In this document: piece after piece, positions 1-7,213 of the stretch
How the letters are laid out: each line of letters opens with the position of its first letter
How positions within the stretch are numbered: position 1 is the first letter of the stretch
Origin: Bacteroidota bacterium
GTDB taxonomy: Bacteria > Bacteroidota > Bacteroidia > Flavobacteriales_F > PHOS-HE28
Assembly: GCA_023418095.1 (NCBI GenBank)
Contig: JAEZDL010000193.1
Location: forward strand, 1 to 11,121
Reading direction: 5' to 3'
DNA length: 11,121 nucleotides
The notes under the pieces: generated by a model
Database searches by the model: none
The model's input: only the letters and a program-made list of their open reading frames with translations
What the model was told of the DNA's origin: nothing
Position numbers and translations under genes: made by a program

Positions 1-665
1 GCACCGACGAGGTCTACGGATCGTTGCATGACGATAGCCTCTTCCTGGAGACCACGCCGTACGATCCACAAAGCCCGTACAGCGCGAGCAAAGCGGCGAG
101 CGATCATTTCGTGCGCGCGTATGGGAATACGTACAAGCTGCCGTTCGTGATCACCAATTGCAGCAACAACTACGGCAGCCACCAATTCCCCGAGAAGCTG
201 ATCCCGCTGATGATCCATAACATCAAGGAACGGAAACCATTGCCCGTGTACGGAAAAGGAGAGAACGTGCGCGACTGGCTCTGGGTGGAAGATCATGCGG
301 CCGCGATCGACCTTGTGTTCCACGAGGGAAAGAATGGCGAGACCTATAACATCGGCGGCCACAACGAGTGGAAGAACATCGATCTGGTGAAACTGCTCTG
401 TGCGATCATGGACGAGAAGCTCGGCCGATCGAAAGGGGAGAGCGAGAAGCTCATCGCTTACGTCACCGATCGCGCCGGACATGATCTGCGTTACGCGATC
501 GATGCGGGCAAGATCGAACGTGAACTCGGCTGGAAACCTTCGATCACGTTCGAAGTCGGTCTTGAGCGCACGGTGGATTGGTACCTTGCGAACGCCGAAT
601 GGCTGGCGCATGTCACCAGCGGCGCTTACAAGAACTACTACGAGCAGCAGTACGCGCAGCGATAG
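1..665 (+). CDS. rfbB: dTDP-glucose 4,6-dehydratase, 3' part (5' end outside the window)
   Basis: This is the C-terminal part (about 220 residues) of an NAD-dependent short-chain dehydrogenase-type enzyme that converts dTDP-glucose to dTDP-4-keto-6-deoxyglucose in the cytoplasm, the second step toward dTDP-rhamnose and related deoxysugars. Reading begins in frame at base 3 with TDEVYG, the family motif that carries the catalytic Asp-Glu pair. The SDR catalytic YxxxK follows as YSASK (Tyr at 78-80, Lys at 90-92). Further family segments are the NCSNNYG stretch, 'FPEKLIPLMI', 'VRDWLWVEDHAAAI' and 'YNIGGHNEWKNIDLV'. The family is about 350 residues long, so roughly the first 130 are missing only because the window begins here. 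The TAG stop at 663-665 touches the ATG of the next gene, so the two are almost certainly co-transcribed. GDP- or UDP-sugar dehydratases are less likely given the TDEVYG and NIGG signatures. Confidence 0.95.
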   Translation, partial: TDEVYGSLHDDSLFLETTPYDPQSPYSASKAASDHFVRAYGNTYKLPFVITNCSNNYGSHQFPEKLIPLMIHNIKERKPLPVYGKGENVRDWLWVEDHAAAIDLVFHEGKNGETYNIGGHNEWKNIDLVKLLCAIMDEKLGRSKGESEKLIAYVTDRAGHDLRYAIDAGKIERELGWKPSITFEVGLERTVDWYLANAEWLAHVTSGAYKNYYEQQYAQR

Positions 666-1415
666 ATGGGCATCTTCAGCGGACTTTTCGGAAAGAAGGA
701 ACCACAGCTCGGTCCGGCGGATCTGTCCGTGCTTGGAACCGATGTGCATTCCCATTTCATTCCGGGTATCGATGATGGTGCACCGCACTTGGAAGCATCG
801 ATGGAACTGCTCACCACGATGGCGGAACTCGGCTACCGCAAGGTGATCACCACGCCGCACAGCATGGCCGATGGCTACAAGAACACGCCGGAGATCATCC
901 TCGGCGGTCTGGAGAAATTGCGTGCGGAGGTACGCCGCCAGGGCGTGAACATCGAAGTGGAAGCGGCTGCGGAATATTACCTCGATCACGAGCTGGAACA
1001 GCGTGTGGTGAAGAAGGAAGTCCTCACGTTCGGCGATCGACTTTTACTCTTCGAATTGCCTTTCATCAGCGAACCAGCGATCCTGTTGAACGTTATCTTC
1101 CAGATGCAGACGCAGGGTTTTCGCCCAGTACTCGCGCACCCCGAACGTTACGGTTTCTGGTATAACGACTTTAGCAAGTACGAGACGTTGAAGGAACGTG
1201 GCGTTCTTTTCCAGTTGAATCTGGTGGCGCTATCCGGTGCATACGGCCCGCAGACGAAACAGATCGCGGAAAGATTGATAGATGCCGGGTATTACGAACT
1301 GATCGGAAGCGATTGCCACAACATGAACCACATCCAGGCGATCCATAATACGCTCACACGGCCTTACCTGCACAAGTTGATCGGAAGCGGGAAGCTTCTG
1401 AATTCGACGTTGTGA
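666..1415 (+). CDS. CpsB/CapC-family (PHP-domain) tyrosine-protein phosphatase
   Basis: This 249-residue protein belongs to the metal-dependent PHP phosphatase family (CpsB, CapC, YwqE), which dephosphorylates the tyrosine cluster of Wzc/CpsD-type BY-kinases and so controls capsule or exopolysaccharide assembly. The metal-binding residues appear in the expected order: D26-V-H28-S-H30 followed by PGIDDG, H65 in TTPHS, E103 in AAAEYY, H158 in LAHPERY, and D216/H218 in GSDCHN. Length is normal for the family and no signal peptide is present, so it should act in the cytoplasm. The ATG at 666 follows the rfbB stop with no gap, and no better start is visible; the short basic MGIFSGLFGKK leader is common in Bacteroidota members from memory. 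Its expected kinase partner may be the one beginning at 11057, about 9.6 kb away. No terminator hairpin is evident after the stop. The family call is secure; the specific substrate is inferred. Confidence 0.92.
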   Translation: MGIFSGLFGKKEPQLGPADLSVLGTDVHSHFIPGIDDGAPHLEASMELLTTMAELGYRKVITTPHSMADGYKNTPEIILGGLEKLRAEVRRQGVNIEVEAAAEYYLDHELEQRVVKKEVLTFGDRLLLFELPFISEPAILLNVIFQMQTQGFRPVLAHPERYGFWYNDFSKYETLKERGVLFQLNLVALSGAYGPQTKQIAERLIDAGYYELIGSDCHNMNHIQAIHNTLTRPYLHKLIGSGKLLNSTL

Positions 1416-1485
1416 TCAGCGATATTTTCCGGTTCTCTAATTTTCCGCGGTGAGCATCCGCCGCACAAGTGTTTAGAGATTTGTA

Positions 1486-3300
1486 TTGATCGCATCGTTA
1501 TTGATAGTGATCATCGTATCACTTTCACGTGAGAAATGGTGTGAACATTCGATCGGTTGGGATGTATTTGGTTATTACCTGTATCTGCCGGCGATCTTCC
1601 TACACAGCGATCCTGCTCTTTCCGATCCTACATGGTTGAATGATCTATTCGCAAAATATCATCCATCGGATTCGTTCTATCAGATCAATGCCACCGACCG
1701 AGGCCATGCCATACGATATCCGATCGGGCAGGCAATTGTGTGGCTTCCATTTTTCCTGATCGGACATGTGATGGCTGGCATCAGCGGACACGTCACCGAT
1801 GGAATGAGCCCGCCGTACCAGATCGCATTGGTCGCAGGCTCATGGATCTATTTGCTCATTGGATTGCTCTGGCTGCGACGAGCGCTCCTTTCCATATTCA
1901 ACGATGGGATGGTCGCTGTCACCTTGCTTCTCCTGCTTATGGGAAGCAATCTGTTCTACATGGCCGCCTTCGATCCGTTGATGCCGCATGTGCTCTTGTT
2001 CGCGATCTATTCAGGCGTCGTCTGGCATACCATCAAATGGAACGAACACGGGCGATCACGCGACTTCTACATTGTTGCAGTTCTTATTGGGGTCGCAACG
2101 ATCGTAAGGTTCACCGAATTGATCTTGGTGATCATCCCACTGCTCTGGGGTTTGGGATCACCTTCGATCGGCTCGATGCGGGAGAGGATCAAAGTCCATC
2201 GGAAAATGTATTTACAAGGACTGGTCATCGTTGCGATCATCTTCATTCCACAATCGATCTATTGGTTGATCGCAACTGGACAGGTCATTTATGATGGATA
2301 TGCGAATGCCGGCGAAGGTCTAGATCTCCATAGGCCACACATCCTCGAAGTGCTCTTCAGTTTTCGGAAAGGTTTCTTCATCTACACGCCGATCATGGCC
2401 TTCGCCTTGGTCGGTTGCATCCATCTCTACCGCCAAGCCAGATCGATAGTATGGGCGGTGATCATCTTTCTTCTCGTGTACTGCTGGGTCGCTTCAAGCT
2501 GGACGATCTGGTGGTACGCGGACAGTTTTGGTAACAGGGGACTGCTCCAATCCTATGCGATCATTGCGCTTCCGCTGGCTTCATTGATCACATATATCGC
2601 ACAGAGAAGTCGATCAGTTAAGATCATCTGGTCCATCATAGTAATGTTTTTTGTTGTGTTGAATCTCTTCCAGACCTGGCAGGTACGGAATGGCATCATG
2701 CACACTTCGCAAATGACCAAAGCGGCATATTTTGCGGTCTTTGGACGAACCGAAAAGCTTGAACATCTTGAAGATCTATTGGTCGTGGAAAGAAGATCGG
2801 ATGGCACCATTCCACAAATGGATCCGGCCCGTTACCGATCGATCGCCATGATTGAACAACCTCTTTCAACTCCAGATCCCGAGTGGTGGACCGATCGGTA
2901 TGTGAATGAACCGTTCAATGCTTCGCCGATGAGCTTTCGCATAGACGCAGAAGTGCCATGGAGCCCGGCAGTATCGGTCAAGTATGGCGCCATCACTGAT
3001 GCGGAACATCTTTACGCTGATTACTCGATCCACATCTTCTTTCCTGAAAGTGCTCCAAAGCCAGAGATCATCCTTGTTTTTGGGATGGAGCATGATGGCA
3101 GACAATACGGCGTGGTGAATGAGCGGATCGATGCTACTGGGTTGATCCCAGGGATCTGGAACCGGGTTGGATTGCGCTATCTCACCCCAGTGATCCGATC
3201 ACCGAAGGATAAGATCCGTGGATTCGTCTGGCTTCGTAGTGCTGGCCCGGTATGGGTGGATGACGGCCGGATGGAATTGTTCGAACAAAAGGAGAACTAG
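1486..3300 (+). CDS. multi-pass membrane protein, GT-C glycosyltransferase-like, with soluble C-terminal domain
   Basis: This protein of about 604 residues has an N-terminal half (residues 1-400) with about ten hydrophobic segments, for example near residues 81-100, 140-160, 185-220, 240-265 and 300-345. After the first segment comes S-x-GWDVFGYYLYLP (Asp26), resembling the first-loop Asp region of GT-C fold polyprenyl-phosphate-sugar transferases. The last 190 residues are hydrophilic with alternating beta-like segments and end in 'VWLRSAGPVWVDDGRMELF', suggesting a beta-sandwich outside the membrane. I recall similar Bacteroidota proteins annotated only as hypothetical or family-39-like, so the activity is inferred. 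The start is uncertain: no ATG lies between 1416 and 1486, the codon used here is TTG, and an in-frame TAG at 1474-1476 cuts off an otherwise plausible basic leader starting at GTG 1450. By eye the gene is more AT-rich than its neighbours, as surface-polysaccharide genes often are. It lies 70 bp downstream of the phosphatase gene. Confidence 0.75.
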   Translation: MIASLLIVIIVSLSREKWCEHSIGWDVFGYYLYLPAIFLHSDPALSDPTWLNDLFAKYHPSDSFYQINATDRGHAIRYPIGQAIVWLPFFLIGHVMAGISGHVTDGMSPPYQIALVAGSWIYLLIGLLWLRRALLSIFNDGMVAVTLLLLLMGSNLFYMAAFDPLMPHVLLFAIYSGVVWHTIKWNEHGRSRDFYIVAVLIGVATIVRFTELILVIIPLLWGLGSPSIGSMRERIKVHRKMYLQGLVIVAIIFIPQSIYWLIATGQVIYDGYANAGEGLDLHRPHILEVLFSFRKGFFIYTPIMAFALVGCIHLYRQARSIVWAVIIFLLVYCWVASSWTIWWYADSFGNRGLLQSYAIIALPLASLITYIAQRSRSVKIIWSIIVMFFVVLNLFQTWQVRNGIMHTSQMTKAAYFAVFGRTEKLEHLEDLLVVERRSDGTIPQMDPARYRSIAMIEQPLSTPDPEWWTDRYVNEPFNASPMSFRIDAEVPWSPAVSVKYGAITDAEHLYADYSIHIFFPESAPKPEIILVFGMEHDGRQYGVVNERIDATGLIPGIWNRVGLRYLTPVIRSPKDKIRGFVWLRSAGPVWVDDGRMELFEQKEN

Positions 3301-3303
3301 GCA

Positions 3304-3495
3304 TCAACGATCCGCCTTCTTCTTATTGAATCCATACGGGCAATGCCGGCACCCGCTCTGGCAGCAATACCCGCGCTTCAAGTGATACTGCTCCGTGAAA
3401 ACGAGATAGCCTTCTTCCGTGAAGTAGAAATCACCTTCCTTCAAGCCCAGCCGCTCCGCTCGCTGGGCCCGCTCTTCATCCTTCGGATCCATCAT
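3304..3495 (-). CDS. DUF5522 Cys-rich small protein
   Basis: The 63-residue protein carries the hallmark of the DUF5522 family: 'FYFTEEGYLVFTEQYHLKRGYCCQ' followed by SGCRHCPYG. It has four cysteines in the pattern CC-x3-C-x2-C, which looks like a metal site. The function of the family is unknown. The start is taken at the first of two adjacent ATGs (3495 and 3492), because the remaining MMDPKDEERAQ... length fits the usual short form of the family. The frame stays open upstream to 3561, but the extra residues (MIERSAPARKCAAIGCAIFVFR) have no recognised match. It ends 3 bp after the stop of the membrane-protein gene, on the opposite strand (convergent). It is divergent from the glucosaminidase gene and shares a 156-bp upstream region with it. 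The C-terminal KKKADR is basic. Confidence in the family is good from the motif alone. Confidence 0.85.
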   Translation of the reverse strand: MMDPKDEERAQRAERLGLKEGDFYFTEEGYLVFTEQYHLKRGYCCQSGCRHCPYGFNKKKADR

Positions 3496-3583
3496 TCGAA
3501 AGACAAAGATCGCGCAACCGATCGCTGCACACTTACGAGCAGGAGCCGATCGTTCTATCAACGATCAGCGGTTGGTAGTTGGC

Positions 3584-3601
3584 CGATCGCGAAGGCGATC
3601 G
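3584..3601. repeat. short inverted repeat upstream of the glucosaminidase gene
   Basis: Two 7-base arms, CGATCGC (3584-3590) and GCGATCG (3595-3601), are perfectly complementary around a GAAG loop. The site lies in the divergent intergenic region between the DUF5522 gene and the glucosaminidase gene. The arms are made of the GATC words that are abundant everywhere here, so chance is a serious alternative. No T-tract follows on either strand. Confidence 0.4.
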
Positions 3602-3622
3602 CCGCATGTCTGGCCCGATAGT

Positions 3623-3637
3623 TTCGCGAGTCGCGAA
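3623..3637. promoter_or_regulatory. operator-like dyad before the glucosaminidase gene
   Basis: TTCGCGA, a central G, then TCGCGAA form a perfect 7-1-7 dyad ending 14 bp before the ATG at 3652. It overlaps a weak -7-like element TAGTTTCG (3619-3626, one mismatch to TAnnTTTG), but no TTG is found at the expected -33 distance. The position would suit a repressor site or a small RNA hairpin near the start codon. No binding protein can be named. Confidence 0.3.
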
Positions 3638-3651
3638 CGCATCCACCGAAT

Positions 3652-4608
3652 ATGAACATCCCACGCAATCTATCGATCGCATTGATCCTTTCGGCATCGC
3701 TGCAGATCTCGGCCGCGCAACGCAACACGCCCGAGGATTACATCGCGCAGTGGAAGGACGTGGCCGTGAAGAAGATGAAGGAGCATGGTATTCCGGCGAG
3801 CATCACGCTTGCGCAAGGATTGCTGGAAAGTGGCAACGGCAACAGCGAACTTGCACGCAAGAGCAACAATCATTTCGGGATCAAATGCACGCCCGATTGG
3901 ACCGGTGGAAAGACCTACCACGACGACGACAAGAAGAACGATTGCTTCCGCGTTTACAAGAACGCGGCGCAGAGCTACGATGATCACGCGAAATTCCTGC
4001 AACGACCGCGATATGCTTCACTTTTCGAATTGAAGCCAACCGATTACCAGGGTTGGGCGAAAGGGTTGAAGAAGGCCGGTTATGCCACCGATCCGAATTA
4101 TCCGCAAAAGCTGATCAACCTGATCGAACGATACGGATTGCACAACCTGGACAAAGGTGTCGATGTGGTGTACAAGCAGGAAAAGACCTCCGGAGATCTG
4201 GCGCAAAAGCCACCAAAGCGGGTGGCTCCCAACGATGAAATGATCACCATCAGTGAGTCACGTGTGATCGAGAGGTTCGAAGGGAAGATCAAATTCGTGC
4301 GGGCGAAGGAAGGGGATGATCTGCGCAAGCTCGCTCATGATCTGGAGATGACGCATGGCATGATCGCGCGCTGGAACGACATCGACAAGAAAGCATCGAT
4401 CGAAGAAGGACAGATCATCTTCATCCAACCGAAACGCAATGCTGCACACGGGGTTCTTGTTCACACCGTGCAGGAGGGAGAGACCCTTTGGGATATCAGC
4501 CAGCGATATGGCGTGAAGCTGGATCGGCTGGAGAAGTACAACGAGATCGACCGCGGCACAGCTTTGCCAGCAGGAACCATGATCGATCTGCGGAAACCCC
4601 GTAAGTGA
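3652..4608 (+). CDS. secreted glucosaminidase (GH73-like) with two LysM repeats
   Basis: This 318-residue peptidoglycan hydrolase probably cleaves N-acetylglucosaminyl bonds in the cell wall. A signal peptide covers residues 1-22 (cleavage likely after SAA, before Q23). The glucosaminidase domain spans about 28-165, with 'PASITLAQGLLESGNGNSEL' (predicted catalytic Glu59), ARKSNNHFGIKC, 'CFRVYKNAAQSYDDHAKFL' and 'GWAKGLKKAGYATDPNY', all typical of this family in Bacteroidota. A linker follows. Then come a first, weaker LysM-like unit (about 222-270, FVRAKEGDDLRKLA...) and a clear second LysM at the C terminus (about 273-315, HTVQEGETLWDISQRYGVKL...), which should bind peptidoglycan. The ATG at 3652 gives a proper signal peptide, which supports this start. 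The gene stands alone, and its TGA (4606-4608) touches the stop of the convergent barrel gene. Cell separation or wall remodelling is the likely role. Confidence 0.92.
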   Translation: MNIPRNLSIALILSASLQISAAQRNTPEDYIAQWKDVAVKKMKEHGIPASITLAQGLLESGNGNSELARKSNNHFGIKCTPDWTGGKTYHDDDKKNDCFRVYKNAAQSYDDHAKFLQRPRYASLFELKPTDYQGWAKGLKKAGYATDPNYPQKLINLIERYGLHNLDKGVDVVYKQEKTSGDLAQKPPKRVAPNDEMITISESRVIERFEGKIKFVRAKEGDDLRKLAHDLEMTHGMIARWNDIDKKASIEEGQIIFIQPKRNAAHGVLVHTVQEGETLWDISQRYGVKLDRLEKYNEIDRGTALPAGTMIDLRKPRK

Positions 4609-6114
4609 TCAGGGCCTGAAGCTGAAGGTCACCAGGCCGCGGTATGTGCTCAGATCGGCAATGATCGGATCGGCAATATCAGGTCCGTATGGGAAATACG
4701 AAGTGCTTCGCTGGTTGAAGTTCAATCCCAGATCGATACCGACGTGCTCGGTTCGATAACCCACGCCGATCGCATAATTGCTGAAGGCGCTTCCGTGTCG
4801 CCGATCGGTGCTCACGTATGGATCGGTGCTGTAACCCCAGCCAAGCCGCCAGTACCACGCACCGGTGCGCCATTCGGTGCCCACGCGCACGGTATGTACC
4901 GGCTGGAAGACTTCACGAATGATCTCGTTCTCGATACGGAAATCGTAATCGTCCACGATGCGGCTGCTCGGTTGGAAGCGCAATCGGCGCATGTCCTGGT
5001 ATTCGTAATCAAGGCTGAACAGTCCGTTCTTACCGGCGATATACGCTGCGCTTCCAACAACTTTCCAAGGCGTGTTCAGGCGGTAATTGAAAACGCCATC
5101 AGGTGAAGTGGCCGCATAATCATAATTCCCGTTGGAATCCGGCGTCCGGAACCCGGTCGTCATCTCCATCACGTACCCATCGCTCAACTGCAGCCATTGC
5201 GGGCTGTGGAAGGATGCGCCAACACGGAAGTACTCAGTGATCCTACCGATCAATCCGAACTTCAATTCAAAACCATTGCCGGTGGTGCTCAAGTTCTCGA
5301 TGTAGGTCAGTTCCTGGAGCTCCTGAAGGGTGTCCTGTTCGATCGGGATCGGATTCACCTCACTATGCGTCAAGGTGCGACGGAAACGGTGGCCCACGAC
5401 ACCGACCGATGCACCGATGTAGAGCCGATCCTTATAGTTTCCGGAGAAGAAGAACGAGGTGTTGCTGGAAGCTCCGCGTGTCACACGCGTATGGGTTTGA
5501 TCCGTTGGCGATCCGAACGGCAGTGGGGTGATCAGCGTTCCACCGGTAAGCGTATCCAAACCGAACGTTTCCCAAGCGAGTGAGGAAGTGAACGGATAGG
5601 CCGTTGCGTAATCAGATCCTGGATCGAGCACAAAAGCTTCATTGTAGAAATGGTGAAGGATCGAGCCCGGAACATTATCCGCGATCGCTTGGTGACGGTA
5701 ATGATGCGTCGCCTGCCGATCGAAAGCGATGCCATATGTGCTGCTTCGCCAATCGCCTTCATTCTTGCTCGGGCTGTTGATCGCCAGCGTGAGATTGCTG
5801 AAGTTGAACCGAGCCTGCGTATCCATGGTGCGCTTTCCATGGTACAACGAATTCGCATCATTCACTTCCAGCGAAGGAGTGAAGGAAAGTTCACTGGATC
5901 GGTAAACACCGAAGCCCGCCGGGTTGATCGAGATCGCCGACCCATCGCCGCCAAGTGCGCCGAACGCGTTCGCCATTCCAGCGCTTCGCGCCGTGCCGCC
6001 TGGCATGATCGTTCCGATCCGGATCGCATCTTCTTCATTCTGGGCGAACGATGTTGAGGTGCAACAGATCGCGATCAGTGCGAGCAGTATTGGCGGTTGT
6101 GTTCTTCCGATCAT
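4609..6114 (-). CDS. FadL/OmpP1-like outer membrane beta-barrel protein
   Basis: This 501-residue protein has a signal peptide (residues 1-24, cleavage likely SFA before Q25). After it comes the N-terminal plug-like region 'PGGTARSAGMANAFGALGGD' followed by GSAISINPAGFGVYRSSELSFTP, characteristic of the FadL/TodX/OmpP1 superfamily of hydrophobic-compound channels. The rest is a run of alternating, aromatic-rich strands such as 'FFFSGNYKDRLYIGASVGVV', 'FRVGASFHSP', 'WYWRLGWGYSTDP' and 'HVGIDLGLNFNQRS'. It ends in LVTFSFRP, whose penultimate aromatic cluster fits a beta-barrel insertion signal. Length fits the family (about 400-520). The substrate is unknown, and Bacteroidota members may not transport fatty acids at all. 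The ATG at 6114 lies 9 bp after the stop of the lipoprotein gene, so the two form an operon. Its stop TCA (4609-4611 on the plus strand) directly abuts the glucosaminidase stop. Confidence 0.85.
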   Translation of the reverse strand: MIGRTQPPILLALIAICCTSTSFAQNEEDAIRIGTIMPGGTARSAGMANAFGALGGDGSAISINPAGFGVYRSSELSFTPSLEVNDANSLYHGKRTMDTQARFNFSNLTLAINSPSKNEGDWRSSTYGIAFDRQATHHYRHQAIADNVPGSILHHFYNEAFVLDPGSDYATAYPFTSSLAWETFGLDTLTGGTLITPLPFGSPTDQTHTRVTRGASSNTSFFFSGNYKDRLYIGASVGVVGHRFRRTLTHSEVNPIPIEQDTLQELQELTYIENLSTTGNGFELKFGLIGRITEYFRVGASFHSPQWLQLSDGYVMEMTTGFRTPDSNGNYDYAATSPDGVFNYRLNTPWKVVGSAAYIAGKNGLFSLDYEYQDMRRLRFQPSSRIVDDYDFRIENEIIREVFQPVHTVRVGTEWRTGAWYWRLGWGYSTDPYVSTDRRHGSAFSNYAIGVGYRTEHVGIDLGLNFNQRSTSYFPYGPDIADPIIADLSTYRGLVTFSFRP

Positions 6115-6123
6115 CCGGATCGA

Positions 6124-7116
6124 TCAGCGTGGACGTGGAGAAGTGATGGTACGGGAACCGCCTCCGCCGGAGCGCGAAGGAGAGCTTTCATTCCGATCGA
6201 AACCGCCACCGCGTTCGATGCTGATGCCGCGATCGATCTGCCTTGTGCCACGATCTTCATTCCGCGATCCGCCCTGCCTGAAGATGGATCTTTCCGGTTG
6301 AGAAGGCTGTGTATTGTAGATCGGTGTGCGCCGATCGTTCATGATCGAATTCGAGCGTGATCGATCGATCGGTGCATCCGGCGTAAGTCCTACGGGATCG
6401 CGGAACATGCGTTGTTGCGTCACCGTGTTGTTTCCTGAGTTATTGTTGCTGCTACTTCCGATCGAAGGCCGGTGGCCGACCACTACACCGCTCGATCCAC
6501 CTACAACCACCGGTGTATAGCACGCATAGCAGTTTCCGTAAGGGCCGTAGTAATTCCCCGCACCATAACCACCGTAATAGGGATCATAGAAGCCGTAAGG
6601 TGAATAGCCCATCGGCCGGCCCCAGTATCCGCCATACGGATAATAGCCACCGTACCATGGATCGTAGAAACCCGATCCGTATCCATAACCGAGGCTCATG
6701 CTCCAGCCGCTGCCCATGGGATATCCGTAGCCATAACCCATGCCCATGCCCCAACCGGGCCCGCTCCAACCGCTCTGCCAGCCCATGCTCCCCATTCCCA
6801 TGCCGGTACCGAAACCAAAGCGGCCGTAGTTGTAATAATACGGATCGTTGTATGCCATGTCGTAGTAATTCCGATGGTCGTAATTCTGCGCCGTGGCTGG
6901 ATCGTAGTAATCATCTGAATATGATGCCGATCGTTCTTTGCTGGATCCCTGGCCAGGTGCTGGTGAGCTCTTGCTTGAAGCGGTCTCCAGCGGCGGATCG
7001 GAAGGCATATAGTAGATGTCGTCCTGCACACCTGCGGTGGGCTGCATGCTCGCGCACGAGGCGGCGAACATCGCCAGCAGCAGATAGGCGGGAAGAATGT
7101 ATTTTGAAGTGCTCAT
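6124..7116 (-). CDS. Tyr/Gly-rich lipoprotein of unknown function
   Basis: From the ATG at 7116 this is a 330-residue lipoprotein. A short basic start (MSTSKY) and hydrophobic core lead to FAASCASM, a lipobox with the acylated Cys in AAS|C. An in-frame ATG at 7134 adds six residues (MQDTTC) that would displace the signal peptide from the N terminus, so the inner start is preferred. Residues about 30-60 carry DDIYYMPSDPP, an acidic Tyr motif I associate with Bacteroidota lipoproteins. The middle (about 75-200) is low-complexity Tyr/Gly/Pro/Met with many YGYG, YDPYYGGY and YYGPYG units and a CYAC pair. The tail (200-330) is Ser/Asn/Arg/Asp-rich and ends in GGGGSRTITSPRPR. No enzymatic motif is seen. 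It precedes the FadL-like gene by 9 bp and diverges from proS. An envelope role beside the barrel protein is inferred from the operon only. Confidence 0.8.
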   Translation of the reverse strand: MSTSKYILPAYLLLAMFAASCASMQPTAGVQDDIYYMPSDPPLETASSKSSPAPGQGSSKERSASYSDDYYDPATAQNYDHRNYYDMAYNDPYYYNYGRFGFGTGMGMGSMGWQSGWSGPGWGMGMGYGYGYPMGSGWSMSLGYGYGSGFYDPWYGGYYPYGGYWGRPMGYSPYGFYDPYYGGYGAGNYYGPYGNCYACYTPVVVGGSSGVVVGHRPSIGSSSNNNSGNNTVTQQRMFRDPVGLTPDAPIDRSRSNSIMNDRRTPIYNTQPSQPERSIFRQGGSRNEDRGTRQIDRGISIERGGGFDRNESSPSRSGGGGSRTITSPRPR

Positions 7117-7165
7117 GCAGGTGGTGTCTTGCATTTACAACGCAGGTGAGGCCTTCCGCGTTGTG

Positions 7166-7173
7166 TACTTTTG
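7166..7173 (+). promoter_or_regulatory. candidate proS -7 box (TACTTTTG)
   Basis: TACTTTTG is an exact match to the Bacteroidota -7 consensus TAnnTTTG and lies 40 bp before the proS ATG. No TTG is found 19-23 bp upstream, so the -33 element is weak or absent. The location between divergent genes supports it. Confidence 0.4.
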
Positions 7174-7186
7174 AGGCCGGTTGGAA

Positions 7187-7194
7187 CAAAAATA
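7187..7194 (-). promoter_or_regulatory. candidate lipoprotein-operon -7 box (TATTTTTG)
   Basis: On the minus strand this reads TATTTTTG, an exact match to TAnnTTTG, 70 bp before the lipoprotein start at 7116. It partners the oppositely facing box at 7166-7173, giving face-to-face promoters whose transcripts would overlap. A clear -33 TTG is not seen; only a TTTC lies roughly in place. Confidence 0.35.
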
Positions 7195-7213
7195 GTACCA
7201 CGAAACCCACGAA

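Noticed and set aside
1..665. rfbB as a truncated pseudogene
   Set aside because: The missing N terminus is due to the window edge; all visible motifs are intact.
1416..1476. TAATTTTC at 1438-1445 as a promoter for the membrane protein gene
   Set aside because: It has one mismatch to TAnnTTTG, and the only upstream TTG is 25 bp away, too far for a firm call.
4744..6301. Several long open frames on the plus strand opposite the barrel protein and lipoprotein genes
   Set aside because: Their products are Arg/Ser-rich with no domain or signal. The minus-strand frames give complete, family-typical proteins, so these are composition shadows.
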